Source of the DNA: Trematomus loennbergii
Lineage: Eukaryota; Chordata; Actinopteri; Perciformes; Nototheniidae
Reading direction: 5' to 3'
DNA length: 64,000 bases
Assembly (NCBI GenBank): GCA_012861695.1
Contig: JAAOOA010000159.1
Location: 292,001-356,000, forward strand
Shown here: positions 10,991-22,592 of the stretch, piece after piece
How positions within the stretch are numbered: position 1 is the first letter of the stretch
Layout: the number at the start of each line of letters is the position of its first letter
The notes under the pieces: model-generated
What the model saw: the letters and a program-made list of their open reading frames with translations, nothing else
What the model was told of the DNA's origin: nothing
The model's database searches: none
Program-made: the position numbers and the translations under genes

Positions 10991-11800
10991 GAACGCTTCC
11001 ATAGTTAAAGGAGAAAAACTGAAGGTTTTTTTTTCCAGCAGAGTTAGAAACAGAATCAAACAGAGAGCCACAGGACACAAAATGCTCATTAAAACAATGT
11101 AACATGGTGACCCTGTCCGATATAGAGCCAGATGCTGTGGCAAGGCACGGAGGTAGCTCATTACGGATTTCACCGGTGGATATCGATTTTATGGCTTTCC
11201 AAAATGTTCTAGGATGATCAGGTTCTTTGTGGAAACTGACAGACTTCGACTCAGCACTTTTGATTTGAGATGTGAAGCTATTTCTTAGCTTCCTAAAACG
11301 CAGCCATTCTACCTCTGAGCCTGATTTCCTAGCCTTTGCCCAGGCCTTGTTTCTCTCATGTAGGAGACTAGAGTCAGCAGGAAACCAAGGGTTGTCTCGT
11401 CCCTTCACTCTAAATGTACGCAGGGGTGCATGTCTATCTATAATTTCCATAAAACCAAGATAAAAATAAGACCATGCAGTTTCTACATCAGCACACAGAT
11501 CGATTTCCCCAATCAAAGCCAAACAGATCATGAACAAAACCCTGCTCCACAAAATGTTTAGTGTCTCTCTTTATTATAATGCGAGGTTTAACCTTTTGGA
11601 CCTGAGTGTCCCTGATTGTGGCGACAGCACAGTGGTCTCTCACATCATTAGCAAACACTCCCACAGATGAATGTTTATGGGGAACATTAGTTAAGATGAG
11701 ATCAATTAGGGATGATTCCTGATGCCTTCGTGTGTCGGGGGTCGCTGTCATTTTACAACCAGTTGAGATTTGACCACGCTCACTTCCGCACGATGAGAGG

Positions 11801-12721
11801 TCAAAGGTCATCCAGGCTCCGCAGCCACAGCTTCAGGGCGAACATGGTCCGCTGCTGACCCGCTCCACGTCCGGGCCGCTGACTGGCGCCCGGCTGAGGA
11901 AAACCTCCAGAGGCAGCGAGGAGTCGCTCAGAGCGCCATCTGCAGAGACCTGAGACACACTGCATGCACACACACATTTCATGAGGACATTTAACACTAA
12001 AAGATTCTTCTAGATAATCTACTCATTTAATCTCACACATTTTACTTTTTCCTCGTACATTTTAACGTTTCTTTGCCTATACATTTTTAAGGTTTCTTGT
12101 AAATGTTAAATCTCAGAGAATATTCAAGTTGTTTTCTTGTCATCATGTATAAAAATGATGTAAATTATATTAAAAATGATATACAACGGTTGCCCTGTAA
12201 AGATTTCGTTACTTCAAATAATGTTTCACCAAAACCAAAAAATGAGAAAATAGGAAATCTGGTTTTGAGGAGTTGTTACCTGACGCTGCGCTGCAGGTCG
12301 TGATTCTCTCCGTCCGGGTCGGACACCGCTGACCTCCGCCGGAGACGGGCTCAGAGACGCCTGCAGGGTGACTTTCACATTTCAGATGTCACACCAACAA
12401 CCACCTCACGGGGCGCCATATAGCTCACCTGGTAGGTAAAGGGACTCAGTTCCCATGCGGAGGACCCAGGTTCAACTCCGGCCTGGGACCATGTAGTCCC
12501 CTCTATCTCCCCCTTTCAACACTGTCCTCTCCAATAAAGACTATCCTTTCTACTCTGTTTCTTCTTGCACTATTTGTATTGTTCTTTAAAATGAGTTTTA
12601 TTGTCTTATGTCTCATTACGTACCTGCAGCTCCAGGTGAGAGAGGGCGAGCGCAGCAGCAGGTAGACCACGATGTGATGTCTCTGAGGAAGACCTCTGGA
12701 CAGAAGGGCGGGAAACACCGA
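11801..12721 (-). pseudogene. nudt17: NUDT17-like Nudix hydrolase, last three exons (frameshifted)
   Basis: Three minus-strand exons have good splice sites: 12721-12624 (VFPALLSRGLPQRHHIVVYL), 12360-12280 (ASLSPSPAEVSG) and 11939-11801 (SLPLEVFLSRAP, then MFALKLWLRSLDDL and a stop). These match what I recall of the C-terminal half of NUDT17: a LSRGLP..HHIV.YLL block, a P.P.EVSA block and a terminal FAL.LWL. Each exon contains a single-base frame change (near 12640, 12338 and 11848), so the gene is broken or the assembly has indel errors. The Nudix box exons are not seen upstream. A SINE lies in the intron between the first two exons and a 57-bp array begins 21 bp upstream of the first exon. 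NUDT17 is thought to hydrolyse nucleoside-diphosphate-linked substrates. Confidence 0.7.
12412..12540 (+). mobile_element. tRNA-derived SINE
   Basis: A pol III A-box-like tagctcacctgg (12421-12432) and a B-box ggttcaactcc (12469-12479) are spaced as in a tRNA. They are followed by the non-tRNA tail gtcccctctatctccccc and ccaataaag. It lies in the intron of the NUDT17-like gene, opposite to its transcription. Confidence 0.85.
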
Positions 12722-12741
12722 CTGACACACAGAGAGGCAAA

Positions 12742-15700
12742 CAGGTGTATATCAGTATGTAGTGTCTCTACTTTAAAGAGTTCTCTCCTGCTGATATTCA
12801 GGTGTATATCAGTGTAGTGTCTCTACTTTAAAGAGTCCTCTCCTGCTGATGTTCAGGTGTATATCAGTATGTAGTGTCTCTACTTTAAAGAGTCCTCTCC
12901 TGCTGATGTTCAGGTGTATATCAGTATGTAGTGTCTCTACTTTAAAGAGTCCTCTCCTGCTGATGTTCAGGTGTATATCAGTATGTAGTGTCTCTACTTT
13001 AAAGAGTCCTCTCCTGCTGATGTTCAGGTGTATATCAGTATGTAGTGTCTCTACTTTAAAGAGTCCTCTCCTGCTGATGTTCAGGTGTATATCAGTATGT
13101 AGTGTCTCTACTTTAAAGAGTCCTCCTGCTGATGTTCAGGTGTATATCAGTATTTAGTGTCTCTACTTTAAAGAGTCCTCTCCTGCTGATGTTCAGGTGT
13201 ATATCAGTATGTAGTGTCTCTACTTTAAAGAGTCCTCTCCTGCTGATGTTCAGGTGCATATCAGTATGTAGTGTCTCTACTTTAAAGAGTCCTCTCCTGC
13301 TGATGTTCAGGTGTATATCAGTATGTAGTGTCTCTACTTTAAAGAGTCCTCTCCTGCTGATGTTCAGGTGTATATCAGTATGTAGTGTCTCTACTTTAAA
13401 GAGTCCTCTCCTGCTGATGTTCAGGTGTATATCAGTATGTAGTGTCTCTACTTTAAAGAGTCCTCTGCTGCTGATGTTCAGGGTATATCAGTATGTAGTG
13501 TCTCTACTTTAAAGAGTCCTCTCCTGCTGATGTTCAGGTGTATATCAGTATGTAGTGTCTCTACTTTAAAGAGTCCTCTCCTGCTGATGTTCAGGTGTAT
13601 ATCAGTATGGAGTGTCTCTACTTTAAAGAGTTCTCTCCTGCTGATGTCCAGGTGTATATCAGTATGTAGTGTATCTACTTTAAAGAGTCCTCTCCTGCTG
13701 ATGTTCAGGTGTATATCAGTATGTAGTGTCTCTACTTTAAAGAGTTCTGTCCTGCTGATGTTCAGGTGTATATCAGTATGTAGTGTCTTTACTTTAAAGA
13801 GTCCTCTCCTGCTGATGTTCAGGTGTATATCAGTATGTAGTGTCTCTACTTTAAAGAGTCCTCTCCTGCTGATGTTCAGGTGTATATCAGTATGTAGTGT
13901 CTTTACTTTAAAGAGTCCTCTCCTGCTGATGTTCAGGTGTATATCAGTATGTAGTGTCTCTACTTTAAAGAGTCCTCTCCTGCTGATGTTCAGGTGTATA
14001 TCAGTATGTAGTGTCTCTACTTTAAAGAGTCCTCTGCTGTTGATGTTCAGGTGTATATCAGTATGTAGTGTCTCTACTTTAAAGAGTCCTCTCCTGCTGA
14101 TGTTCAGGTGTATATCAGTATGTAGTGTCTCTACTTTAAAGAGTCCTCTCCTGCTGATGTTCAGGTGTATATCAGTATGGAGTGTCTCTACTTTAAAGAG
14201 TTCTCTCCTGCTGATGTCCAGGTGTATATCAGTATGTAGTGTATCTACTTTAAAGAGTCCTCTCCTGCTGATGTTCAGGTGTATATCAGTATGTAGTGTC
14301 TCTACTTTAAAGAGTTCTGTCCTGCTGATGTTCAGGTGTATATCAGTATGTAGTGTCTTTACTTTAAAGAGTCCTCTCCTGATGATGTTCAGGTGTATAT
14401 CAGTATGTAGTGTCTCTACTTAAAGAGTCCTCTCCTGCTGATGTTCAGGTGTATATCAGTATGTAGTGTCTTTACTTTAAAGAGTCCTCTCTGCTGATGT
14501 TCAGGTGTATATCAGTATGTAGTGTCTCTACTTTAAAGAGTTCTGTCCTGCTGATGTTCAGGTGTATATCAGTATGTAGTGTCTTTACTTTAAAGAGTCC
14601 TCTCCTGCTGATGTTCAGGTGTATATCAGTATGTAGTGTCTCTACTTTAAAGAGTCCTCTCCTGCTGATGTTCAGGTGCATATCAGTATGTAGTGTCTCT
14701 ACTTTAAAGAGTCCTCTCCTGCTGATGTTCAGGTGTATATCAGTATGTAGTGTCTCTACTTTAAAGAGTCCTCTCCTGCTGATGTTCAGGTGTATATCAG
14801 TATGTATTGTCTCTACTTTAAAGAGTCCTCTCCTGCTGATGTTCAGGTGTATATCAGTATGTAGTGTCTCTACTTTAAAGAGTCCTCTGCTGCTGATGTT
14901 CAGGTGTATATCAGTATGTAGTGTCTCTACTTTAAAGATCCTCTCCTGCTGATGTTCAGGTGTATATCAGTATGTAGTGTCTCTACTTTAAAGAGTCCTC
15001 TCCTGCTGATGTTCAGGTGTATATCAGTATGGAGTGTCTCTACTTTAAAGAGTTCTCTCCTGCTGATGTCCAGGTGTATATCAGTATGTAGTGTATCTAC
15101 TTTAAAGAGTCCTCTCCTGCTGATGTTCAGGTGTATATCAGTATGTAGTGTCTCTACTTTAAAGAGTTCTGTCCTGCTGATGTTCAGGTGTATATCAGTA
15201 TGTAGTGTCTTTACTTTAAAGAGTCCTCTCCTGCTGATGTTCAGGTGTATATCAGTATGTAGTGTCTCTACTTTAAAGAGTCCTCTCCTGCTGATGTTCA
15301 GGTGTATATCAGTATGTAGTGTCTTTACTTTAAAGAGTCCTCTCCTGCTGATGTTCAGGTGTATATCAGTATGTAGTGTCTCTACTTTAAAGAGTTCTGT
15401 CCTGCTGATGTTCAGGTGTATATCAGTATGTAGTGTCTCTACTTTAAAGAGTCCTCTCCTGCTGATGTTCAGGTGTATATCAGTATGTAGTGTCTCTACT
15501 TTAAAGAGTCCTCTCCTGCTGATGTTCAGGTGTATATCAGTATAGTGTCTCTACTTTAAAGAGTCCTCTCCTGCTGATGTTCAGGTGTATATCAGTATGT
15601 AGTGTCTCTACTTTAAAGAGTCCTCTCCTGCTGATGTTCAGGTGTATATCAGTATGTAGTGTCTCTACTTAAAGAGTCCTCTCCTGCTGATGTTCAGGTG

Positions 15701-16404
15701 TATATCAGTATGTAGTGTCTCTACTTTAAAGAGTCCTCTCCTGCTGATGTTCAGGTGTATATCAGTATGGAGTGTCTCTACTTTAAAGAGTTCTCTCCTG
15801 CTGATGTCCAGGTGTATATCAGTAGTATGTAGTGTATCTACTTTAAAGAGTCCTCTCCTGCTGATGTTCAGGTGTATATCAGTATGTAGTGTCTCTACTT
15901 TAAAGAGTTCTGTCCTGCTGATGTTCAGGTGTATATCAGTATGTAGTGTCTTTACTTTAAAGAGTCCTCTCCTGCTGATGTTCAGGTGTATATCAGTATG
16001 TAGTGTCTCTACTTTAAAGAGTCCTCTCCTGCTGATGTTCAGGTGTATATCAGTATGTAGTGTTTTACTTTAAAGAGTCCTCTCCTGCTGATGTTCAGGT
16101 GTATATCAGTATGTAGTGTCTCTACTTTAAAGAGTTCTGTCTGCTGATGTTCAGGTGTATATCAGTATGTAGTGTCTCTACTTTAAAGAGTCCTCTCCTG
16201 CTGATGTTCAGGTGTATATCAGTATGTAGTGTCTCTACTTTAAAGAGTCCTCTCCTGCTGATGTTCAGGTGTATATCAGTATAGTGTCTCTACTTTAAAG
16301 AGTCCTCTCCTGCTGATGTTCAGGTGTATATCAGTATGTAGTGTCTCTACTTTAAAGAGTCCTCTCCTGCTGATGTTCAGGTGTATATCAGTATGTAGTG
16401 TCTC
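12742..16404 (+). repeat. 57-bp minisatellite array, about 64 copies
   Basis: The unit runs gtgtatatcagtatgtagtg, tctctactttaaagagtcct, ctcctgctgatgttcag (57 bp). Because 57 is divisible by three, frames of up to 297 codons stay open (repeating MFRCISVCSVSTLKSPLLL); they have no other coding evidence. Marked variants recur together (gtatggagtg, then ttctctcc, gatgtccag, gtatctac, ttctgtcc) with the gtatgg unit at 13601, 14171, 15023 and 15761. This shows higher-order amplification in blocks of 10-15 units. A few units carry 1-4 bp indels. The array sits in a NUDT17-like intron. Confidence 0.97.
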
Positions 16405-17422
16405 ACTGTAAGGGTTTCCTTTTTAGTTTTTCAATAAAATAATACAATTACATGAAGTTTGTTGATTTATTATTATACTGGAAGAAGCAGTGCAGACTGT
16501 AGGGGACCTGGGACGTTTATAGACAAAGATTTATTTGACCGATTCATGGATTCATGAGCTGAGAAAGATGTTTTACGTCAACGTTGGAGCAGGGAGATGC
16601 TGCCTTCAGGGAGCAACACAGAAATACGACATTCCTGCACTACTCACTGTTAGCACTAAAATATCCAATGCGCTTCTCGAGTTAAATTTCAAGAAGATTA
16701 AATGTTAACAGCAAAGTTCACTTATATTTGTACGTTTCTTTTATGCCGTCTACGTGTATGCAATACCAAGAGTAGACCAGCAGATGTCCCCATTCAGACT
16801 CAATGCAATCATTCAAGATTCAAGGGTTATATTATCATGTGCACAGCAGCTACAGTGTAGTTATGGTAATGAACATCTTAGGTCCCGAGCTCCTCCAACA
16901 GTGCAACATATTATATAAAGGACATAAGAGTACAGTGATAACACAAAAATAAAAACAGTGCAATGAAACAGAGTACGATAGATTTGAATAGAAATAGTGC
17001 AGGTGAAAGAACAGTCAGGTTAAAAGACATCCAAAGCATGCACTTGGTTTCGTTGTACTTTGGGAAAAAAGGTTGTTCACTATTGCCACGTAGGTTTGAT
17101 TCACCATCTAAGAATATTATACTTACAGTCCCCAACAGGTACAGGTCTTTGCAGTTTGATCACACAAAACAAACAGAACTCCCAATCGCACGCCGAGGTA
17201 CCAAATGCCCCAAAATCCCAAATCTTACCAGAAGTCAGTAAACTGGTAAAATAAGAACAAGCCCGGGTAGCTGCTCTCAGGAGGGAGTCCAGGAGAAAGG
17301 GGAGAAGGAAAGTAGCCTTCGCTCAGAATCTGTGTTACCTTCAAGGACAAGGGGAAATAGTTACAGGTAACAAAACACAGGACTAGATTTCAACTGTCAC
17401 ACACACTCCACGAGGTTTTGCT
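16405..17422 (+). other. Non-coding stretch with a LINE-tail-like repeat
   Basis: No convincing gene is seen here. A segment at about 16805-17010 (ttcaagattcaagggttata, tgtgcacagcagctacagtg, ctccaacagtgcaa) resembles interspersed sequence I associate with fish non-LTR retrotransposon 3' regions. An AATAAA lies at about 16434 on the plus strand. The rest (17100-17420) is likely the 3' flank of the PYD-CARD gene on the minus strand. Confidence 0.35.
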
Positions 17423-19438
17423 TCAGATCGAGTGGAGCTCTTCGTAAAGATATGGGTCCAGCACACGGAGAGCATCGATCAGAACCCTGCTGGCTGCAGC
17501 TCCTTTATTTCGCACCGCGTCCACCACCTCTCGGCTCCGTCATCTTTGGTTTGTTTTGGCTGACTCCATTTCAGATTTAATGATCACTCCAGACTGAAAG
17601 AGTTTATCCAGAAGGACATTCAGCACAGGTGGAGTCACTCTTTGAACGAACTCTGCCCGAACTGAGAACAGCCACTGGACGCTGCTCTCTGCTGGGACGC
17701 TGCTCTCTGCTGGGACTCTGCTCTCTGCTGGGACTCTGCTCTCTGCTGGGACTGCTCTCTGCTGGGACGCTGCTCTCTGCTGGTACATTTCTCTGGGACA
17801 ATGCATGTCTTGGACCTGGTAGATAAACAGGGAAAATACTTTTGTTGAATAACCAACAATCACATTAAACAGATCTCTAAACATTAAAGTAACTCAGCAT
17901 TCCCAGAGGTGGATTTCTGTTCACTTGAAGTTATAATTTGTAACATTTCCTCATTAAAATGTATAAAAACTCCTACACCGATGTTATTCATGTTTTGTTG
18001 AGTTGTGTACGTACATTATCCCAAATAGTTCAGAGAGACGTGTAATTTTAATCAAGGTAACAGTACGTTCATCAGTCTCCTGTAATGGTGGCGTATCCAC
18101 TTAAACATGAGAAGATGAAGACTACAACTCCCATGAAGCCACTGTTTCACCACCACACTAGTTTTTACTGTGGTTTTAGAATATAACAGGTTGTGTGTTT
18201 AATGTCGTAATGATGCGCTGCCATGGAGCCTTAATAGAGAATGCTATGAGATGGATCTTTAGAGTTATCCAGTCTATCACTGGGTCTGAGCTCAGGTGGA
18301 GTCTTTACCTTCCAGTGACAAGGGACAATTCCAGACTACGTTTCCACCTTGGTCCTTGACCTTCAAAACACTCTCTCTGTATATACTACAATTAACATAA
18401 AAGATCCATCACAAGTTTGGTTCCTAACTTTACACATTTCTGAAAGGATAGTAGGATATTTAGGTTGGATCAAAACTGTATCTCAATCATATGTAGCTAT
18501 CTAAAAATATTGTTCTTTCTTTCTATTATTTCCCACTCTGGTGAACAATCTGTGGTCCCCAGAGAACCATGACCTTAAACCTGACTGACTCTTATTCCTG
18601 CTGCTGGAAGACGAGGCTCGACCCTGGCAGATCGACCTCTGAGGATGTGGACACAGCTCTCACTCCACTTATACAGGAAGTGGATTGCTCTTAGTAATTG
18701 TCCCAACGCTTAGGGAGTGAGAGTGTGTTGCAATGAACCTCAAAGGGACCTGGGTAACTCTGGAAAAGCAGAGACACCAACACCGGATCCGTCCCAGCAG
18801 AGAGGTGACGATTGTTTGAAGTTTGTATACCATGTCCCTCTCCTTCACCTACAACCCAACTGGCCTTGATTGGACCCTTAGACCCAGTGGTGTGTAGACC
18901 CTGGTGCCTGGCTGCAGGATGAGGACCTGGTCTGCCTAATAGGGTTGCTTTTTTCTAAGTAGCTGATCTAAAAGTGACCCTGCCAGAAACTATTGACCCT
19001 GACCACTGAGCTTTCAGGGTCATGGGGGAACCTAAACCCTGACACCATGTACAGGTGGTGTTTCTCTGTGTGGTATATCAGGAGGACACATCCAATCCAT
19101 GTTATCATTGTGATTTACCTGACCTCAGGTTCCCCTGTTTGTTCACTATTTTTTAACTAATGACCTACCTGTCGGTTCTGATGTGATTTTTGATAATTTC
19201 TCCTCCAGAAGATTCTTATCCATCTCCTTCAAAACTTCTCTGGTCACTTTAATAGTGTTAATGCCGTAGTTCAGAAACATCTGGTCCACAGTTTGCGTCC
19301 GATCTGCACCCTCTATTCGACTCCTTTGGATTGCTTCAAATCCTAGGACCTTCCCTGCAGGCGCCACTTGAATTCATCAAAGTCATCATCCCCCAAATGT
19401 TCTAAAGTTCTGAAGAGGATCTTTCTCTGTGTCGTCAT
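17423..19438 (-). pseudogene. PYD-CARD protein (ASC/pycard-like adaptor), broken
   Basis: Minus-strand exon 1 (19438-19169) starts MTTQRKILFRTLEHLGDDDF and continues, after a frame change near 19358, with DRTQTVDQMFLNYGINTIKV and REVLKEMDKNLLEEKLSKI. This is a pyrin (PYD) domain ending at CAG|GTAGGT. Exon 2 (17815-17423) encodes a linker of PAESS/PAESR repeats and then a CARD (EFVQRVTPPVLNVLLDKLFQ, REVVDAVRNKGAAASRVLID, DPYLYEELHSI). PYD plus CARD is the architecture of ASC, which nucleates inflammasome specks in the cytoplasm by linking sensors to caspase-1. Lesions are a frameshift in PYD, one in the linker and an in-frame TGA in the CARD. Either this is a decayed paralogue or the assembly carries errors. 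A PYD-CARD inflammasome protein other than pycard itself is possible. Confidence 0.7.
17672..17792 (-). repeat. 15-bp coding minisatellite in the PYD-CARD linker
   Basis: About eight units of gctctctgctgggac (15 bp, with shortened variants) translate on the minus strand as PAESS/PAESR. The array lies between the PYD and the CARD, where ASC proteins have a flexible linker. One unit has a length change that shifts the frame near 17755. Confidence 0.85.
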
Positions 19439-20696
19439 ATTTTCTCCCTGCAGAGATCCAAAAGATACCAACAGAAAATATTATATAATCGTGAATTCAA
19501 AATGTGTATTTTTACAATTTAAATTTAAAACAATTATTTAAAGAGAGCTCTTCTTGGGTTCATGCAAAAAACGACTTTGTTAGTTTTTCAGCAACAATAC
19601 TACTGTTTTATTTAAAATAAAACTACTCCGGGGGGGGGGGGGCTCCCTCCTCTCGTCCTCACTGATCCATAGCAGAGCCTCCACCTTCACACAAACACAA
19701 CAACATACTCATCACAACAAGAGCATCACAGGACACATTAGTGCTTCTCCTCTCACATCCCCAGGCGTATACTGCCACCCGGAGTCCCCGGCCGGAAGTC
19801 CCCGGAGTTGGGGAAGGCTTCAGTAGAAGCTGCTGGGACTCCCATCACCACACCTCCTCATCTCCACCGCTCCCATGCTTTATTTTGTGTTGCCATAAGT
19901 TAGTCTCTCTGCGTTGTACTGGGCGAATGCTAATGCTAATAATGCTAATGTCAGGATAATAAAATGGCGGCTCTACAAAACATTTCAGAGTTGTACGGGC
20001 GTGGTTTGCAATTCGCCCAGCCAATCAGAACTGGGGCACTTTTTCCCCCCAGGAAAGTACCATCTCTCAGCAGGCACTAAAAATGGGGGTAAAAGTTCCA
20101 GAGATTAAGTTCTCTTTTGGTGTGAACGCGACATAAGGGGTACTAACGGAACTAAGTACGGTGAAAAGTACTCCGGTGTGAACGCGGCTATTGCCAACAG
20201 TGCTTGGACCCAGCTAGCACTGACGGTGCTTGTCAGGGTTCTTACACCTTTTCCAAAGTCACATTTAAGCACTTTTCAAGCATTTTCAAGTATCTTACAA
20301 CTGTTGTAAATTAAATATTTATATACACATACTTAAACTCAAATGATTATTTCCCTACCTCACATTCAATCAGATGCTCTTTATGCTATAATCAACCACA
20401 TGTGTGTTTCGTGATAGCATTCTACAACTTTTCAATAAATTCTTTATTAACATTTTTTAGGTACTTTTAGGTTGGCAGTAAACATAAGGCTCTCCCAGGT
20501 TAGGCCAAAGGGTGCATTATATGCACACATATACTGTATCAATCAAATGTGAATTTTCCTTCACATTGAATCAGCAATCAGAAATTGTGCAAATCAAATC
20601 AACTTTCAATCAGTCTTTTAGCTCCTTGAGTTGAAAAAGCAAACTAAAAAAACTGCACTGAATCATTCAAGGTAAGGCTAAACAGCATACGGCCTA
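19439..20696 (+). other. Non-coding stretch, partial transposon end
   Basis: A G-run lies at about 19629-19642. The end ttggtgtgaacgcgac ... ctccggtgtgaacgcggc (about 20118-20190) looks like the right terminus of a DNA element of the 'gtgtgaa' type, and an inverted CCAAT-type site (ccaatcagaac) lies near 20020. No left terminus was found. 20200-20690 shows no recognisable feature. Confidence 0.3.
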
Positions 20697-21091
20697 TTAG
20701 GGAGTGTCTTTCAGTTCCTTGAGTTTATCAGTTAGCTGTCTCTCTAAAGTCTCCAGATGTCTTTCCTTTCCTCAGCAGCTCTACGAAGGCCATTGGACTT
20801 GGAGAGGAAGCTTAGTTTTCCTTGTGACTCAGCTTTTGCTGCGTTATGATCAGCAGACTTCATGAGGACCCTTATGTCTTCCTCCATTCTCTCCTTTTTG
20901 GCTTGTATCTGTGTTATCTCCTCCATCAGTCCTTTCCTCTTCTGTGTCTTCTTCTCATCTTGCTTTAGACGTCTTTGGTTTGGTCTATCCAGATACATGT
21001 GATACTTCTGCCTGGCAGATGCTGCAGAGAGGAGCAGCTCTTTTGTGTGGGTTATGTTGAGCAGCCCTCCAACACTGTGCACATGGTGCAT

Positions 21092-22196
21092 TACTCAAGT
21101 ACTGTACTTAAGTACATTTTTTAAATACTTGTACTTCCATTTTATGCAACTGTGTACTACTTCTACTCCACTACAGTTCAGAGGTAAATCCTGTACTTCT
21201 ACTACATGTACATGTATTTAATACCATTAGTTACTTCACAGATGTGGATCAATGATGTGAAATATAATCAAGTGTTAAATCAGACTTTAGTTCCACCTGG
21301 AGTAAATCCACAAGCTACCCTGCAGTATACAAAGTCATTCAAACTAGTTGCACCTTTACCAGCTTTGAGACACTTTCATGATCAATCATTATGAAACATA
21401 TCATATATATTATTCTGAAATGGACCAATCTGCACAATGACTACTTTACTGTCCTACTTTCACTATATTTTGATGAGAATACTTTCCTACTTTTACTTGA
21501 GGACATTTTGAATGCAGGACTTTTACTGTAACAGAGTATTCCTACACTCTGGTACTTCTACTTTTACTCAAGTACAATATCTGAGTACTTCTACTTTTAC
21601 TCAAGTTCAAGATCTGAGTACTTCTACTTTTACTCAAGTACAAGATCTGAGTACTTCTGCTTTTACTCAAGTTCAAGATCTGAGTACTTCTACTTTTACT
21701 CAAGTACAATATCTGAGCACTTCTACTTTTACTCAAGTACAAGATGTGAGTACTTCTACTTTTACTCAAGTACAAGATCTGAGTACTTCTACTTTTACTC
21801 AAGTACACGATCTGAGTACTTCTACTTTTACTGAAGTACAAGATCTGAGTACTTCTACTTTTACTCAAGTTCAAGATCTGAGTACTTCTACTTTTACTCA
21901 AGTACAAGATCTGAGCACTTCTACTTTTACTCAAGTACACGATCTGAGTACTTCTACTTTTACTGAAGTACAAGATCTGAGTACTTCTACTTTTACTCAA
22001 GTACACGATCTGAGTACTTCTACTTTTACTCAAGTACAAGATCTGAGTACTTCTACTTTACTCAAGTACAAGATCTGAGTACTTCTACTTTTACTCAAGT
22101 ACACGATCTGAGTACTTCTACTTTTACTGAAGTACAAGATCTGAGTACTTATACTTTTACTTAAGTACAAGATCTGAGTACTTATTCCACCTCTGG
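21092..22196. mobile_element. hAT-like (CAGAGGTGG) non-autonomous element
   Basis: The right terminus ttattccacctctg (ending about 22195) is the complement of CAGAGGTGGAATAAGTACTC, typical of Tol2/Ac-type hAT ends. The left part has the characteristic actcaagtactgtacttaagtac series but no intact left terminus, and abuts the coiled-coil exon at about 21092. Its 3' half is expanded into a 33-bp array. Confidence 0.7.
21544..22195 (+). repeat. 33-bp minisatellite derived from hAT subterminal repeats
   Basis: About 20 units of tcaagtacaagatctgagta + cttctacttttac occur, with recurring variants (cacgatct, ttcaagat, tgaagtac). The unit is 11 codons, so both strands stay open for up to 188 codons; this is not coding. 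It appears to have grown from the acttctac/caagta subterminal motif of the host element. Confidence 0.93.
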
Positions 22197-22555
22197 TAGT
22201 GTATTAGCCTGAATTGTAGCCACAAATCACGCAGAGCTGCATAAAAATAGACTCACAATGGTAACAAGTGGAAAATAATATTTGCAAATGTGTACAATGA
22301 TTTGTAGGTAATGTTGACTATGACTACTCAAGACACCTGACTTATAAATCTCCAAAGGAAGACTGTGTTTCTTCTACAATTACATGGGATTAAAGCAAAA
22401 TGTAGTTTTACTTGTATAATACTGCAAGACTTTATTTAACAGCCTGTTTCTAAAATGATCAGCCATAGCGACGCGGTCAAATCCTCAGTTTATAATTTAT
22501 AACAACATACTAACAGCTAATGTCTAATTACAACAGTGAGTGCTTCCTCCTCTGA

Positions 22556-22592
22556 ACACCACAGGATGGCGATTGTAACCATCCTGTGGTGT
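22556..22592. repeat. Perfect 14-bp hairpin
   Basis: Arms acaccacaggatgg (22556-22569) and ccatcctgtggtgt (22579-22592) enclose a 9-nt loop. Nothing around it (22197-22740) looks coding. Confidence 0.85.

Larger units (their letters stand above)
8640..11765 (-). mobile_element. Broken LINE (endonuclease to RT), minus strand
   Basis: On the minus strand, 11760-10995 encodes the end of an endonuclease (SSLIDLILTN, DHCAVATIRDT) and the linker (RDNPWFPADSSLLHERNKAW). 10690-10461 encodes the RT start (LDPKKPAGPDNVEPFFL). 8758-8670 encodes the next RT motif (LLNNYRPISKLSVLAKVL). The element is interrupted by a hAT insertion (8767-10452) and by a block of NUDT17-derived sequence (10706-10990). Frameshifts and stops are frequent, so it is dead. 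The clade is not certain. Confidence 0.8.

Noticed and set aside
12421..12500. Functional tRNA gene
   Set aside because: A- and B-boxes are present but the cloverleaf stems do not pair and a SINE tail follows.
12849..16073. Long open frames (up to 297 codons) in the 57-bp array
   Set aside because: They are a consequence of a 57-bp unit being 19 codons; indels and alternative units break them at random and no start context, splice sites or composition supports coding.
12742..16404. CRISPR-like direct repeat array
   Set aside because: The units are contiguous with no unique spacers, and the genome is eukaryotic.
21512..22078. 188-codon frame TQVQDLSTSTF repeats
   Set aside because: The 33-bp minisatellite is 11 codons long; the opposite strand is open as well.
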